From M50B103 sp041667565 (GTDB taxonomy: Bacteria > Fidelibacterota > Fidelibacteria > Fidelibacterales > Fidelibacteraceae): a DNA stretch of 64,000 nt. The stretch spans positions 62,001 through 126,000 of the forward strand of contig CAZNFT010000001.1 in the NCBI GenBank assembly GCA_964572745.1. Direction: 5' to 3'. Below are positions 16,703-27,300 of the stretch, in pieces. A program made the translations under genes and the position numbers. The notes below the pieces were generated by a model. The model was not told where the DNA came from and searched no databases. It saw only the letters and a list, made by a program, of their open reading frames with translations. Each line of letters begins with the position of its first letter. The stretch's first letter is position 1.

Positions 16703-17048
16703 ACCGCCTCCGGTCATTTGTCTAAAATATATGGACAAATATCCTATTTTCCAAGAATTATTTAAAAAGAAATGGAAAAAATTGAAACGCTTGAAGGTGC
16801 TTAAGGAAAGAGAGGAAGACTGCAATGGTTACCAAGAAGATTAAGATCTGTTTACTGTTTTATACAAATAGTATTCCGCCTAAAAAAAATACGAATATGT
16901 GTTTGTCTTGCAGGGCTTTTTTTCTTTTTTGTGTCCTCTTTGTCCTTGTGTGAAAGCTCTTTTCTGCGGCATATAAATCCTTGTATTTTACGACTCTATA
17001 GTATATTTTACCAAGATATTGACATTAAAGGTATTATGGAGAAAAAAT

Positions 17049-20000
17049 ATGTATAAACCGGTCTCTTCCAAGGTTGATTTTATTAAACTAGAGCATAAAC
17101 AGCTTAAGTTTTGGGAAGAAAATTCAATTTTTAATAAACGTCGTGAAAAAAATGCTGAAGGTCCTCGTTGGTCTTTTTTAGATGGTCCAATGACAGCAAA
17201 TAATCCTATGGGTGTTCACCATGCCTGGGGTCGTACTTTAAAGGATGTTTTCAATCGCTATCACTCCATGTTGGGTGAAAAAATGCGTTATCAGAATGGT
17301 TTCGATTGCCAGGGTCTTTGGGTTGAGGTCGAAGTAGAAAAGGAACATGGCTTTAAATCTAAAACCGATATCGAAAAGTTTGGCATAGAAAAATTTGTTC
17401 AGGCTTGTAAAGATCGTGTGATTAAGTATTCTAAAGTTCAAACTGAGCAATCCAAACGCTTAGGTTATTGGATGGATTGGGATAATTCTTATTACACTAT
17501 GAGCGATGAAAACAATTATACTATCTGGCACTTTCTCAAGAAATGTCACGAGCGTGGCTTAATTTATAAAGGGCATGATGTTATGCCCTGGTGCCCGCGT
17601 TGTGGTTCTGCTATGAGTGAACATGAGATCGCTACTGAAGGATATAAGGATCTTGTGCATAAAACAGTTTTTGTAAAATTTAAGCTTAAAGATAAAGATA
17701 GGGAATCTCTTCTTGTTTGGACCACGACTCCCTGGACTTTAGCTGCCAATACTGCCGCTGCTGTTAATGTGGATATGGATTATGTTAAGGTTAAGGCCAA
17801 GACTAGGATTGAGGGCGGGCTTAAAGAAGAGTATTATTATCTTGCCAAAAATTTGACGAATATTTTGACCGGAGACTATGAGGTCGTTGAAGAACTAAAG
17901 GGGAAAGACCTTCTTGGCTTAAAATATCATGGTCCTTTTGATGATCTTAGCGCTCAAAAAGATGTTGATCATCAGGTCATTTCTTGGGATGAGGTCAGTG
18001 ATAGCGATGGGACAGGTATTGTGCATATTGCACCGGGTTGTGGTAAAGAAGATTTTCAGCTATCCAAAGAAAACGATATTTCGGTGCTGGCTCCTATTGA
18101 TGAATTTGGTAACTATGTTGAAGGTTACGATTATCTTACAGGCAAGAATTGTCAGGAGATCACTCCCGAGATATTTAACAATTTAAAAGAAAAAAATATT
18201 TGTTATAAGATCGATCAGATCAAGCACCGTTATCCCACATGTTGGCGCCATGGTACTGAATTGGTTTTCCGTTTGGTTGATGAATGGTTTATTTCCATGG
18301 ATGAACTTCGATACGAAATGATGAAGGTCGTTGATCAAATCAATTGGATACCTTCTTGGGGACATGATCGTGAGATGGACTGGTTACGCAATATGGGCGA
18401 CTGGATGATCTCTAAAAAACGTTATTGGGGACTGAGTTTGCCGATCTGGGAATGCAAGGAATGTGGCAATTTTGAGGTCATTGGTGGCAAAGACGAATTA
18501 AAAGATCGCGCTGTTTCGGGCTACGAAGAATTCGAAGGTCATTCACCGCACAAACCATATATTGATAATATTGGACTCAAGTGTTCTAAGTGTGGCGCTG
18601 AAGTTTATCGTATTCCTGATGTAGGTAACCCTTGGTTGGATGCCGGGATCGTACCTTTTAGCACTATGCACTATATTGAAGATCGTGACTATTGGAAGAA
18701 ATGGTTTCCTGCAGATTTTATTACAGAATCTCTGCCCGGCCAGTTCCGTAATTGGTTTTATTCATTGTTGGCAATGAGTACCGTTCTTGAAAATACGACT
18801 CCTTTCAAAACTGTTTTAGGTCATGCCTTGGTCAAGGATGAACATGGCGACGATATGCATAAATCTGCTGGTAACTCCATTCCTTTTGAGGAAGCGGCTG
18901 ATAAAATGGGTGTTGATGTGATGCGTTGGATGTACACGGCTCACAATCCTGAACATAACCTGAATTTTGGTTATTGTATCGCAGATGAATACCGTAAAAA
19001 ATTGCTGACTCTTTGGAATATGTATTCATTCTATGTGACGTATGCTGATCTTGATAATTACAATCCCACCAAAGACCCTGTCGAATACAAAGATCTGAAT
19101 GAGTTAGATAAATGGGCATTAGCTAAGGTTAATGCTTTTGTAAAAGAAGCCAATAAGGATTTTAGTGAATATCATGTAGAACGTCTCATGCGTAAGTTTG
19201 AAAAGATCTTGGATGAAATGTCAAACTGGTATGTTCGTCGTTCTCGCCGTCGTTTCTGGAAAAGTGAAAATGATACGGATAAATTCGGTGCTTACTTTAC
19301 TTTATACACCGTGCTTCGTACTATTATAACAAGCATTGCACCTATTCTGCCTTTTGTTACAGAGGATATTTATCAAAACCTTGTACTATCTGTAGATAAG
19401 GATGCACCTGAATCTGTTCACTTACAGAATTTTCCTGTTGCGGATGAAAAACTCATTGATATGGAGCTTCTAAACAAGATCGATACCATTATTAAAGTTG
19501 TTGAAATGGGTCGTTCAGCTCGTAATAAAGCTAATATCAGGACTCGCCAACCTTTGGCTGAAATGCTATTTAAGGCAAAGAATGCTAAAGAAAAAGAATA
19601 TATCGGTGAATTGGCTAATCAGGTCAAAGAAGAGCTCAATATCAAGAAAGTTTCCTTGGTCGATAGTATTGATGAATATATGTTTTATGATGTAAAACCC
19701 AATTTCAATACACTTGGCAAGAAAATTGGCAAGAATATGCCTTTGGTTGTTAAAGGACTTAAAGTCATGGACGGTGCAGAACTTGCTGCAAAAGTTCAGG
19801 CAGGTCAATCAGTTTCTATCGCAGGAATTGATGTTGCTCCGGAAGATCTGCAGGTAACAGTCAACGAAAAAGAAGGCGTTGTTGCTGTCGAAGATAAAGG
19901 TTATGTAGCTATTCTTGATGTAAATATCACTCAAGAACTTGAACAGGAAGGAATGGTCAGAGATCTGGTTCGCCATATCCAAACTTTACGTAAAGAAGCT

Positions 20001-20201
20001 GATTTTAACGTTGACGACCGCATTGGTCTGTATTTAGAGGCATCTAAAGAGCTTATGGCTGCTGTTAGTGCTCATCTGCAATATCTTGAAACAGAGACAC
20101 TTGCAAGCTTACATGAAAATCCGGTAAACACATATGATGCAAGTAAAGAAATAAAAGTTGGAAAAGACCAAATAATTATTAATATTATTCGTGTAAAATA
20201 A
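17049..20201 (+). CDS. ileS: Isoleucyl-tRNA synthetase
   Basis: The 1050-residue class I synthetase attaches isoleucine to tRNA-Ile. The first signature is the variant PMGVHHAWGRTLKD in place of a classic HxGH, and the second is MHKSAGNSI in place of KMSKS. A zinc-ligand pair is seen at PWCPRCGSAMSEHE and a further CKECG/CSKCG cluster lies after the editing domain. LVWTTTPWTLAANTA marks the CP1 editing domain. The C-terminal anticodon-binding part runs from about 720, with a further extension. The size and DEWFISMDELR-type motifs fit the longer IleS class. The start at 17049 follows a GGAG site; a slightly longer frame has none. The dksA-like gene follows 19 bases later. Confidence 0.95.
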   Translation: MYKPVSSKVDFIKLEHKQLKFWEENSIFNKRREKNAEGPRWSFLDGPMTANNPMGVHHAWGRTLKDVFNRYHSMLGEKMRYQNGFDCQGLWVEVEVEKEHGFKSKTDIEKFGIEKFVQACKDRVIKYSKVQTEQSKRLGYWMDWDNSYYTMSDENNYTIWHFLKKCHERGLIYKGHDVMPWCPRCGSAMSEHEIATEGYKDLVHKTVFVKFKLKDKDRESLLVWTTTPWTLAANTAAAVNVDMDYVKVKAKTRIEGGLKEEYYYLAKNLTNILTGDYEVVEELKGKDLLGLKYHGPFDDLSAQKDVDHQVISWDEVSDSDGTGIVHIAPGCGKEDFQLSKENDISVLAPIDEFGNYVEGYDYLTGKNCQEITPEIFNNLKEKNICYKIDQIKHRYPTCWRHGTELVFRLVDEWFISMDELRYEMMKVVDQINWIPSWGHDREMDWLRNMGDWMISKKRYWGLSLPIWECKECGNFEVIGGKDELKDRAVSGYEEFEGHSPHKPYIDNIGLKCSKCGAEVYRIPDVGNPWLDAGIVPFSTMHYIEDRDYWKKWFPADFITESLPGQFRNWFYSLLAMSTVLENTTPFKTVLGHALVKDEHGDDMHKSAGNSIPFEEAADKMGVDVMRWMYTAHNPEHNLNFGYCIADEYRKKLLTLWNMYSFYVTYADLDNYNPTKDPVEYKDLNELDKWALAKVNAFVKEANKDFSEYHVERLMRKFEKILDEMSNWYVRRSRRRFWKSENDTDKFGAYFTLYTVLRTIITSIAPILPFVTEDIYQNLVLSVDKDAPESVHLQNFPVADEKLIDMELLNKIDTIIKVVEMGRSARNKANIRTRQPLAEMLFKAKNAKEKEYIGELANQVKEELNIKKVSLVDSIDEYMFYDVKPNFNTLGKKIGKNMPLVVKGLKVMDGAELAAKVQAGQSVSIAGIDVAPEDLQVTVNEKEGVVAVEDKGYVAILDVNITQELEQEGMVRDLVRHIQTLRKEADFNVDDRIGLYLEASKELMAAVSAHLQYLETETLASLHENPVNTYDASKEIKVGKDQIIINIIRVK

Positions 20202-20220
20202 TCTACAAGAGGAAAATATT

Positions 20221-20616
20221 ATGCCTGAAGTAAAACGCAAAGGTCCAAAGTTAAGCAAAGCAGAAAGAAAACAATTTAAAGATATTATTCTTGAAAAACG
20301 AGCAGAAGCTATTACTCAGATAGAGACTAAACGAGAATCATTCATTGATTCTTCACCTGGTAGTTCTCAACTGGATTCAAACTATGCCTATCACATGGCT
20401 GATGTTGGAACAGATGCTCAAGAACGCGAAAAGGCATTCATGCAATATGCACGAGAAAATAAATTTCTGACTTTTCTTAATAAAGCTTTGGATCGTATTG
20501 AACATGATCCCAATTATGGATATTGTGTACAATGTGGTGAACGTATTCCCGATGAACGACTTGAAGAAGTCCCGCATACTACACATTGTGTGAAATGTAA
20601 ATCCAAGATCGTATAA
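20221..20616 (+). CDS. dksA: TraR/DksA-family zinc-finger transcription factor
   Basis: The 131-residue protein has a helical coiled-coil-like N-terminal region and a C4 zinc finger near the end (YCVQCGERI, then THCVKCKSK; C-X2-C-X17-C-X2-C). The DxxDxA element that DksA inserts into the RNA polymerase secondary channel is only partly recognisable here (ADVGTDAQERE). It probably modulates rRNA and stress-gene transcription with ppGpp. It lies directly behind ileS with an AGAGGA site and before a clear terminator, so the pair forms an operon. In many FCB-type genomes a DksA-like gene next to ileS is a normal arrangement. Confidence 0.85.
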   Translation: MPEVKRKGPKLSKAERKQFKDIILEKRAEAITQIETKRESFIDSSPGSSQLDSNYAYHMADVGTDAQEREKAFMQYARENKFLTFLNKALDRIEHDPNYGYCVQCGERIPDERLEEVPHTTHCVKCKSKIV

Positions 20617-20632
20617 AAGACCGACAAAATAT

Positions 20633-20660
20633 AGGCTCCTAATCAGGGGCCTTTTTTTTA
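20633..20660 (+). terminator. Rho-independent terminator of the ileS-dksA operon
   Basis: AGGCTCCT (20633-20640) pairs with AGGGGCCT (20645-20652), one pair being a wobble, across an AATC loop. It is followed by an unbroken run of T residues. It lies 17 bases after the dksA-like stop codon. Confidence 0.85.
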
Positions 20661-20819
20661 TTTTTTATAAAAAGAGATCGGCATGATATACTATTGTCAA
20701 CAAAGATCCATTTGATAAATAATGAATAATAATATGCTTTTTTTAATATAAAATATTGTGGAAGCAAACAATTAAAATTACATTTAAGCGTTTGTTGTAG
20801 AGAGTGAAATTGGAAGAAA

Positions 20820-23777
20820 ATGAGACCGGTAATTTTTAATAAACTAATTGTTTTTGTGATACTGTGCACAGCCCTTGTTTTTGCTCAGGACCAGGTAATT
20901 GCAGGAGATTTTTTGTTGCCTCAAAGTCTTTCAAAAGAGCACAGAAAATATATCAGAGAAAATAAACTTACACTTACCGATAGTTTGAGTATTGATCTTG
21001 ATATGAATGGTAAGCCGGACCTTGTTCTTAATAGCGAAGGACTCATTCTTGTTTATGACAAGGGCGATACCCTGAAAATTTCTGAGGAAAGTGGCCAGAT
21101 CTTGGCTTATGATTGTAATAATGATAGTATTCCTGATCTGGTGCATAAGGTGGACAAGAACTGGTTATTTTACGAGACCAGAGTTTTACAAAAGTTGCTA
21201 GCTCACACTATTTTCATACAAGAAGATTCCAGCCTATTACTTCAATTGCCATTTCCGGGTTTTGAGTATGATGTTGAATACAACTTTGATATTGATACAA
21301 GTTATATACGTTTAAACCACGAGCAAGATGGGATACGAATAATTCCTGAGCCTGATTGGTATGGTTCAGAAACTCTTAAGATTACTTATGCCCGTGGATC
21401 TTTGAGCCATTCGGTAGAGCATGAAATTATTGTAAAACCCGTAAATGATCCACCTCGGCTTGTATCACAGCCGGATGAACTCATTTTACTTGAGGATGAG
21501 TCGGGTGTGATTCCCTTTGATTCAATTCTTTCTTGTGTTTATGATCCTGATGGGCATGAAGATCTAAAATTAAGATTATTGGGCAATAGAAGAAATTGCA
21601 GGCGTATTGGTGAAAGTTATATTTATAAACCTAAAGAGAATTGGTCGGGGAAGGATACATTATATTTTTTGGTTTCCGATCAAGAAGCTGGCGATACAGT
21701 GGTGCAATATATTACTGTTATTCCTGTCAATGATGCTCCGGAGTGGAGGGCAATTACAACTTTACGCTTTCCTGAGGATGAAATAAAGCAATTACCACTT
21801 TCCTTGTTTTCAGACCATGCCAGTGATGTAGATACACTGGATTCGCTTTTACGTTATTATGCTTTTTCCGGAGAATATGTCAGCATTTCTGCAGAAGGTG
21901 GAAAAATTACACTAATAGCCGATGAAAACTGGTTTGGTGAAGATAGTGTCTTATTAACAGTATCCGATGGTGAGCTTGAAGACAGCATTTATTGGAAAAT
22001 TGAGGTAACACCGGTAAACGATGCACCGGTTTTAAGCGCTATCCCCGATACAAGCTTTTATGAGGATGAGGGATTTATTATAAGCCGAACAGAATTAGAG
22101 CCTTTTGCTTATGATGTTGAGACAGATGCTAAAGATCTAAAATGGCAAATCCGAAGTTTAGGAAAAATAAAAGCATATTATAACGGTTCATATATTCGTT
22201 GTAGCACTCCACGAGATTGGTATGGCCTTGATTCTCTTGAGGTCACTGTTTCTGATGGCGAACTTTACGATAGTCAGATCTGGCGCATTGAGGTACTAGC
22301 TGTAAATGATCCTCCTCGTTGGAGAAGAGCCTCAATTCACAGGTCTTTTCTTGAAGATAAGAGCTTGTCTATTAAAAAAACCGATCTTTTCGCCATGGTA
22401 AAAGATCCTGAAACGCCCTCTAAAGACCTTTTATGGGAAGTTTTACCATCATCCCCTCTGCATATGGAAGAGTTTAAAGATAAGTATGTTTTTACAGCGG
22501 ACGAGAATTGGTTTGGAAATTCTAATATTCTTTTTGTGGCAAGTGATGGTGAGTATTCTGATACCATGAATTGTAAAATTAAAGTTATTTCAGTCAATGA
22601 CAAGCCGCAGATGTTAGATCTACCAGAGCATTCTTGGAAAGAAGATGATACTTTATCCATTAGTAAAGATTATCTCAATAAATTTGCAAGTGATGTTGAG
22701 ACTAAAAATTCGGATTTGATCTGGAGCTTTTTTAGTAATAAACCAGAGGTTAGTATAAAAGATAAAAAGAAAAGCATTACCTTATCATCTGCACCGGACT
22801 GGAATGGGTCGGCAAGGATTGGGCTTATTATCTATGATGGCGGTTTGCGCGATACGGGCTATATGGATATTACAGTCATTCCTGTTAATGATGCTCCGCG
22901 ATGGAAGGCCTTTCCGGATACAAGTATTGCCGAAGATAGTTATTTGATGTTGCCTTTTGATTATATCCGGACATTTGTGAGCGATCCCGATGAAGGAGAT
23001 GAGATTAGTTTAGAATATTCTTCAGGTAGAAATTTTTATATAGAAGAAAAAGATGATATGATAGTGCTGTGGCCTAAAGAAGATTGGTTTGGACAAGAAA
23101 AATTAGAGATCACTGCTTCTGATGGGAAGAAAAAAACCAAAGCTATCTGGAATATTACCGTATTCAATGTGAACGATGCGCCTTATTTTACAATGGACTT
23201 ACCTGATTCATTGACTTTTTATGCCAATGATTCAGATACTCTTTTTCTTAATAAAATAGTTTTTGATATTGATAATACAAGTTCAGAGCTTGAATGGACT
23301 ATTACAGATGGAAATATTACGCGTCATATCTATGATGAAAAATTACATGCTTATATTTTCCACACAGAGAATTTTGAAAGTGGAGAGGATGTGGTTATCG
23401 TGAGAGTTACAGATGGGGTTGATGTTATTTCAGCTTATATTCCAGTCCTTGTAAAAGAAGTTGATCGTTTTTTAATGTCTAATCCTGTTAAGCTGGAGCT
23501 TTTCCCCAATACACCTAATCCCTTTCAAAAATTTACAGATATTCGTTTTTCTATGCCACAGAGCGGTTATGTTACACTTAAGATCTACGACCTTTTGGGG
23601 CAGGAGATCATTACTTTGGCAGAAGGATATCACGATGCACAAAATTATAGTTTTCGTTGGTTTGCAGAAACAGAGTCCGGCATGTCGGTACCCAGCGGTG
23701 TTTATTTATGTCGCATGACAGTGATCATAGATGGAGACCCTGCAGTTTTAATGCGTAAAATGATGTTGGTTCGCTAA
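20820..23777 (+). CDS. Secreted tandem Ig/cadherin-like repeat protein with T9SS sorting domain
   Basis: The 985-residue protein has a signal peptide (MRPVIFNKLIVFVILCTALVFAQ). Residues about 110-880 contain seven repeats of about 96 residues, each closed by a VNDxP linker at about residues 207, 302, 398, 494, 591, 688 and 783 (PVNDPPRL, PVNDAPEW, PVNDAPVL, AVNDPPRW, SVNDKPQM, PVNDAPRW, NVNDAPYF). This is the 'tandem-95'/cadherin-like beta-sandwich array of surface adhesins. An N-terminal DLDMNGKPD-type element may bind calcium. Residues about 895-985 form a type A T9SS C-terminal signal: LELFPNTPNPF, IYDLLGQEI, SGVYLCRM. The likely role is surface attachment or a cell-surface scaffold. No enzymatic domain is visible. 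Confidence 0.85.
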   Translation: MRPVIFNKLIVFVILCTALVFAQDQVIAGDFLLPQSLSKEHRKYIRENKLTLTDSLSIDLDMNGKPDLVLNSEGLILVYDKGDTLKISEESGQILAYDCNNDSIPDLVHKVDKNWLFYETRVLQKLLAHTIFIQEDSSLLLQLPFPGFEYDVEYNFDIDTSYIRLNHEQDGIRIIPEPDWYGSETLKITYARGSLSHSVEHEIIVKPVNDPPRLVSQPDELILLEDESGVIPFDSILSCVYDPDGHEDLKLRLLGNRRNCRRIGESYIYKPKENWSGKDTLYFLVSDQEAGDTVVQYITVIPVNDAPEWRAITTLRFPEDEIKQLPLSLFSDHASDVDTLDSLLRYYAFSGEYVSISAEGGKITLIADENWFGEDSVLLTVSDGELEDSIYWKIEVTPVNDAPVLSAIPDTSFYEDEGFIISRTELEPFAYDVETDAKDLKWQIRSLGKIKAYYNGSYIRCSTPRDWYGLDSLEVTVSDGELYDSQIWRIEVLAVNDPPRWRRASIHRSFLEDKSLSIKKTDLFAMVKDPETPSKDLLWEVLPSSPLHMEEFKDKYVFTADENWFGNSNILFVASDGEYSDTMNCKIKVISVNDKPQMLDLPEHSWKEDDTLSISKDYLNKFASDVETKNSDLIWSFFSNKPEVSIKDKKKSITLSSAPDWNGSARIGLIIYDGGLRDTGYMDITVIPVNDAPRWKAFPDTSIAEDSYLMLPFDYIRTFVSDPDEGDEISLEYSSGRNFYIEEKDDMIVLWPKEDWFGQEKLEITASDGKKKTKAIWNITVFNVNDAPYFTMDLPDSLTFYANDSDTLFLNKIVFDIDNTSSELEWTITDGNITRHIYDEKLHAYIFHTENFESGEDVVIVRVTDGVDVISAYIPVLVKEVDRFLMSNPVKLELFPNTPNPFQKFTDIRFSMPQSGYVTLKIYDLLGQEIITLAEGYHDAQNYSFRWFAETESGMSVPSGVYLCRMTVIIDGDPAVLMRKMMLVR

Positions 23778-23830
23778 TTAAACTATCAAGAAATAATTAA
23801 ATATATCAGTCTTGCTTTGATCAATTTGAT

Positions 23831-24277
23831 CTAAACTTTGTTTAATCTTTTTCTCATTTGAATGTGAGGGATATCGATCTCGTAAAAGAAATCACCTTCA
23901 GTTTTATAGTCCAGACTTTCATAGAATTTTAATGCTGTATCACGAGCATGAAGAATAATTTCTGCATAGCCCTTTTTTAGTGCAAGATCTTCAAATTTCT
24001 TTACAATTTTTGAGCCAATGTACTGTCTCTGGAATTTTTTCAGAACTGCAACTTGACGCATTTGTACACTTGTTTGATCAATAGGAGTCATGATCGCAGT
24101 AGCAATGATCTTATCGTTTAAGACTCCCACAATATAAATATCTTTTTCAGGAAAATCAAAATCACGACAATTTTCACTACGTCCGACAGATTCAATAAGA
24201 ACCTGATTGCGTAGCATAAGGCTTTCATTGTAAAGTGGGGAGCTGTGAGTAAAGGATATGAATTCAATCTTTTTCAT
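23831..24277 (-). CDS. GNAT-family N-acetyltransferase
   Basis: The 148-residue protein has the GNAT core: VQMRQVAVLKKFQRQYIGSKIVKKFEDLALKKG, with the acetyl-CoA pyrophosphate loop in the QRQYIGS stretch (Q-x-x-x-G variant), then ILHARDTALKFYESLDYKTEGDFF. Members acetylate small-molecule or protein amines with acetyl-CoA. The ARDTALKFYESLGY pattern is typical of the ElaA-like/uncharacterised branch. The substrate cannot be predicted. It stands alone downstream of the efflux operon terminator and is convergent to the T9SS protein gene. The start has no strong ribosome site. Confidence 0.8.
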   Translation of the reverse strand: MKKIEFISFTHSSPLYNESLMLRNQVLIESVGRSENCRDFDFPEKDIYIVGVLNDKIIATAIMTPIDQTSVQMRQVAVLKKFQRQYIGSKIVKKFEDLALKKGYAEIILHARDTALKFYESLDYKTEGDFFYEIDIPHIQMRKRLNKV

Positions 24278-24310
24278 GAAAAAATATAATTAATATTAGC
24301 TGAATAAACA

Positions 24311-24338
24311 ATAGCCTTGGATTTAAAACCAAGGCTAT
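24311..24338 (-). terminator. Rho-independent terminator of the efflux operon
   Basis: ATAGCCTTGG (24311-24320) and CCAAGGCTAT (24329-24338) form a perfect 10-bp stem with an 8-base loop. Read on the minus strand it follows the RND gene stop and is trailed by TTGTTTATT, a T-rich tail. Confidence 0.8.
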
Positions 24339-24381
24339 CGAAATAATAAAACAGGAAGATCCTGTCTCTTATCATTTAATT

Positions 24382-27300
24382 TTATGAATTATTTCCTACT
24401 TCTATCTGTTCAGCACATGATGACAGATATTTTCTTTCCATTCGTCTGTGTTGGAAAATATCAAAGATCATGGGAATGAAATACAAGGTCAGGAAGGTTG
24501 AAGCGAATAAACCGCCGATAATTGCACGGGCCATAGGTCCCCAAAGTTCTGCGCCGGCTCCCAATTCAAGCGCCAGCGGGATCATAGAGAGAATAGTTGT
24601 AAGCGCTGTCATTAAGATCGGCCTTAAACGAGTTTCCGAACCATTGAGGATAGCTTGTGTAACATCAACTTTACGTTCCCGGACTAAGCGGTTAATATAG
24701 TCGATAAGCACAATACCATTGTTTACCACAATACCCACCAAGACCACCAGTCCTATCATAGAGGTCATATTCAAAGTAGTTTTTGTAATAAATAGCATGA
24801 GTGCAACTCCAATAAGTGCCAGCGGAATTGTAAAGAGAATGATAAAAGGATCAAGCAGGGATTCGAACTGAGCTGCCATCACCATGTAAACTAAAAGAAT
24901 AGCAACAATAAGAGCTATCATAAAGTTTTTTGTAGTTTCCTGTAAATCTTCTGCAGAACCTGTTATTTGTGTGCGGAAATCTGAAGGCATAGCCAGAGTT
25001 TTGATCTCTCGCTGAACATCGGTAGTCACAGATCCAAGATCTCGACCAGTAACACCCGCATCTATGTAAACTAAACGGCTCTGATCCACTCTGTTGATCG
25101 ATACAGGGGCTCTACCTTCAACAATGGTGGCAATAGTGCCAAGTGGAATTTGAGTGCCTGAGGGCGTCTTAATAAAGATGTTTTTCAGATCTTGCTTAGA
25201 TTCACGGAATTCACGATCAAGTTGAACATAAACATTATATTCTTCACCATCTTCACGATATATGGACGCAATCTGACCTTTTATTGCCGTTTCTACTATC
25301 TGGGAAATTTGAGCAACATTTAAGCCCATTTTGCCTGCTTTTTCACGGTCGATCTGAATTGTATATTCAGGTTGAGGGTCGGAAAATGAAAGCTTGATAT
25401 CCACAAGGCCGGGGATGTTTTCCATTTTGTCTTTAAGTTCTTTGGCAATGGCTTCGGCTTTTATAAGGTCGTAACCATATATTTCAATGCGCATATCGGA
25501 AGCACCACCGCCACCCATTCCGCTGCCACTGGAAAAAATAGCAGTAACACCGGGAATGGCATTGATTTTGTCGCGCAATTCATCCTGGATCTCAAATTGT
25601 GAACGTTTCCTTTCATCTTTATCGACAAGTGATATGGAAACAGAACCACTGTTTGATGTTCCACCAAAAGCAGCGCCAAAACCACCCTGAGTACCAAAGT
25701 TAACATTAATATTTTTTGCTTCAGGTACTGAAGAGTTGATGATTTCTTCTATCTGTTTAAAATAAGAATCTGTGATTGGCAGAGCGGTTCCTACCGGCAA
25801 CTCAACATCAAATCTTACTCGGTTATCATCAGTTTTGGGCATGAATTCAAATCCGACTTTACTCAACAAGAAAAATGATAGGATAAAAAGTAGAAAAACC
25901 GAGAATACCAGGAGCCGTTTATGTTTTAAAGACCATGTTAAAGATCTGCGATAAGTTTGAGAAAGTCCATCAAAGAATCCACCCATTTTTTTATCGAAAT
26001 TTTTCATGGCTTTAGTTTTATGGTCTTGTTGTTTTTTGGAAAGTAATTTGGATGATAATAAAGGAACCAAAGTCAAAGCAACAAAGAGAGAAACACTCAA
26101 AGAAATAATAATCGTTAAGGCAAGATCCTTAACCATCATACCGGCAACACCGCCAATAAATAGCATGGGAATAAAGATGGAAAGTGTTGTTAAGGTTGAT
26201 GCCGATATAGCAGTTCCGACTTCAGCAGCTCCTTTATCTGCAGCTATGCAGATGGGTTCATTTTCTTCATGGTTTCGTCTGAAAATACTTTCAAGTACAA
26301 CTACCGAGTTGTCCACCAGCATTCCGATAGCGATCGCAAGTCCTGCCATGGAAATAATATTCAGAGTGACATTCAAAATGTTCATAACAAAGAAAGTTAC
26401 AATAATAGAAACGGGGACGGAAATAGCAGTTGTTATGGCTGCGGAGAAGTTTCTTAAGAATATGAAAAGAACAAGAGCGGTAAGCAAAAAAGCCAATGCT
26501 GCTGTAGTTACCAAGTTATTTGTAGATTCCATAATGAATTCAGATTGATCCATATTCACAACCAGCTGTATATCTTTTCCTATATCGGCTTCGATATCTT
26601 TAATGGCTTTATTAGCTGCATTACAAACCTGAACTGTATTTGCATCCGATTGTTTTTGAAGGTTAATGTTAATGGTATTAATACCCATATCACGAACAAT
26701 AGCTGTGGTTTCTTTAAAACCATCTTTTACTACCGCTACATTTTTTAAAAAGATAGGATCGCCATATTGTGAATAAGAAACAATAGTGTTTTCAATATCC
26801 TCAACACTTTGGAATTCCGAGTTGGTTGTAACTGAAAACTCCATGTTTCCTTCTTCTATGATACCACCGGGGATAGGAAGATTGGAATAAGTGATCATGC
26901 TAACAACATCAAGAATTGAAATATTGTTCGCAGCTAATTCAAAGGGATTAATGTTAACCTGAATTTCTCGTTCCAGACCACCGAATACTCTGGCAGAGGC
27001 AACGCCTTCAACTCGCTCTAAACGTGGTTGGATCTGGTCTTCTACCAAACGGCGAAGTTCCGCAGAACCCAGCTCTTTTGATGTTGCAACTAAGCGCATA
27101 ACAGGCATCATGGATGGATCAAAGACCATGGTTGTGGGTTCAGAAGCATCTGTGGGGAGGAAGTCCCTAACAAAATCGATCTTTCTCCGGATATTCGTTT
27201 CTGCTTGATCCATATCAGTTCCCCAGTTGAACTCTATCATAATAAGAGAAGAACCTTTATTAGATACAGAGCTGATATGTTTAATACCTTCCACTGTAGA

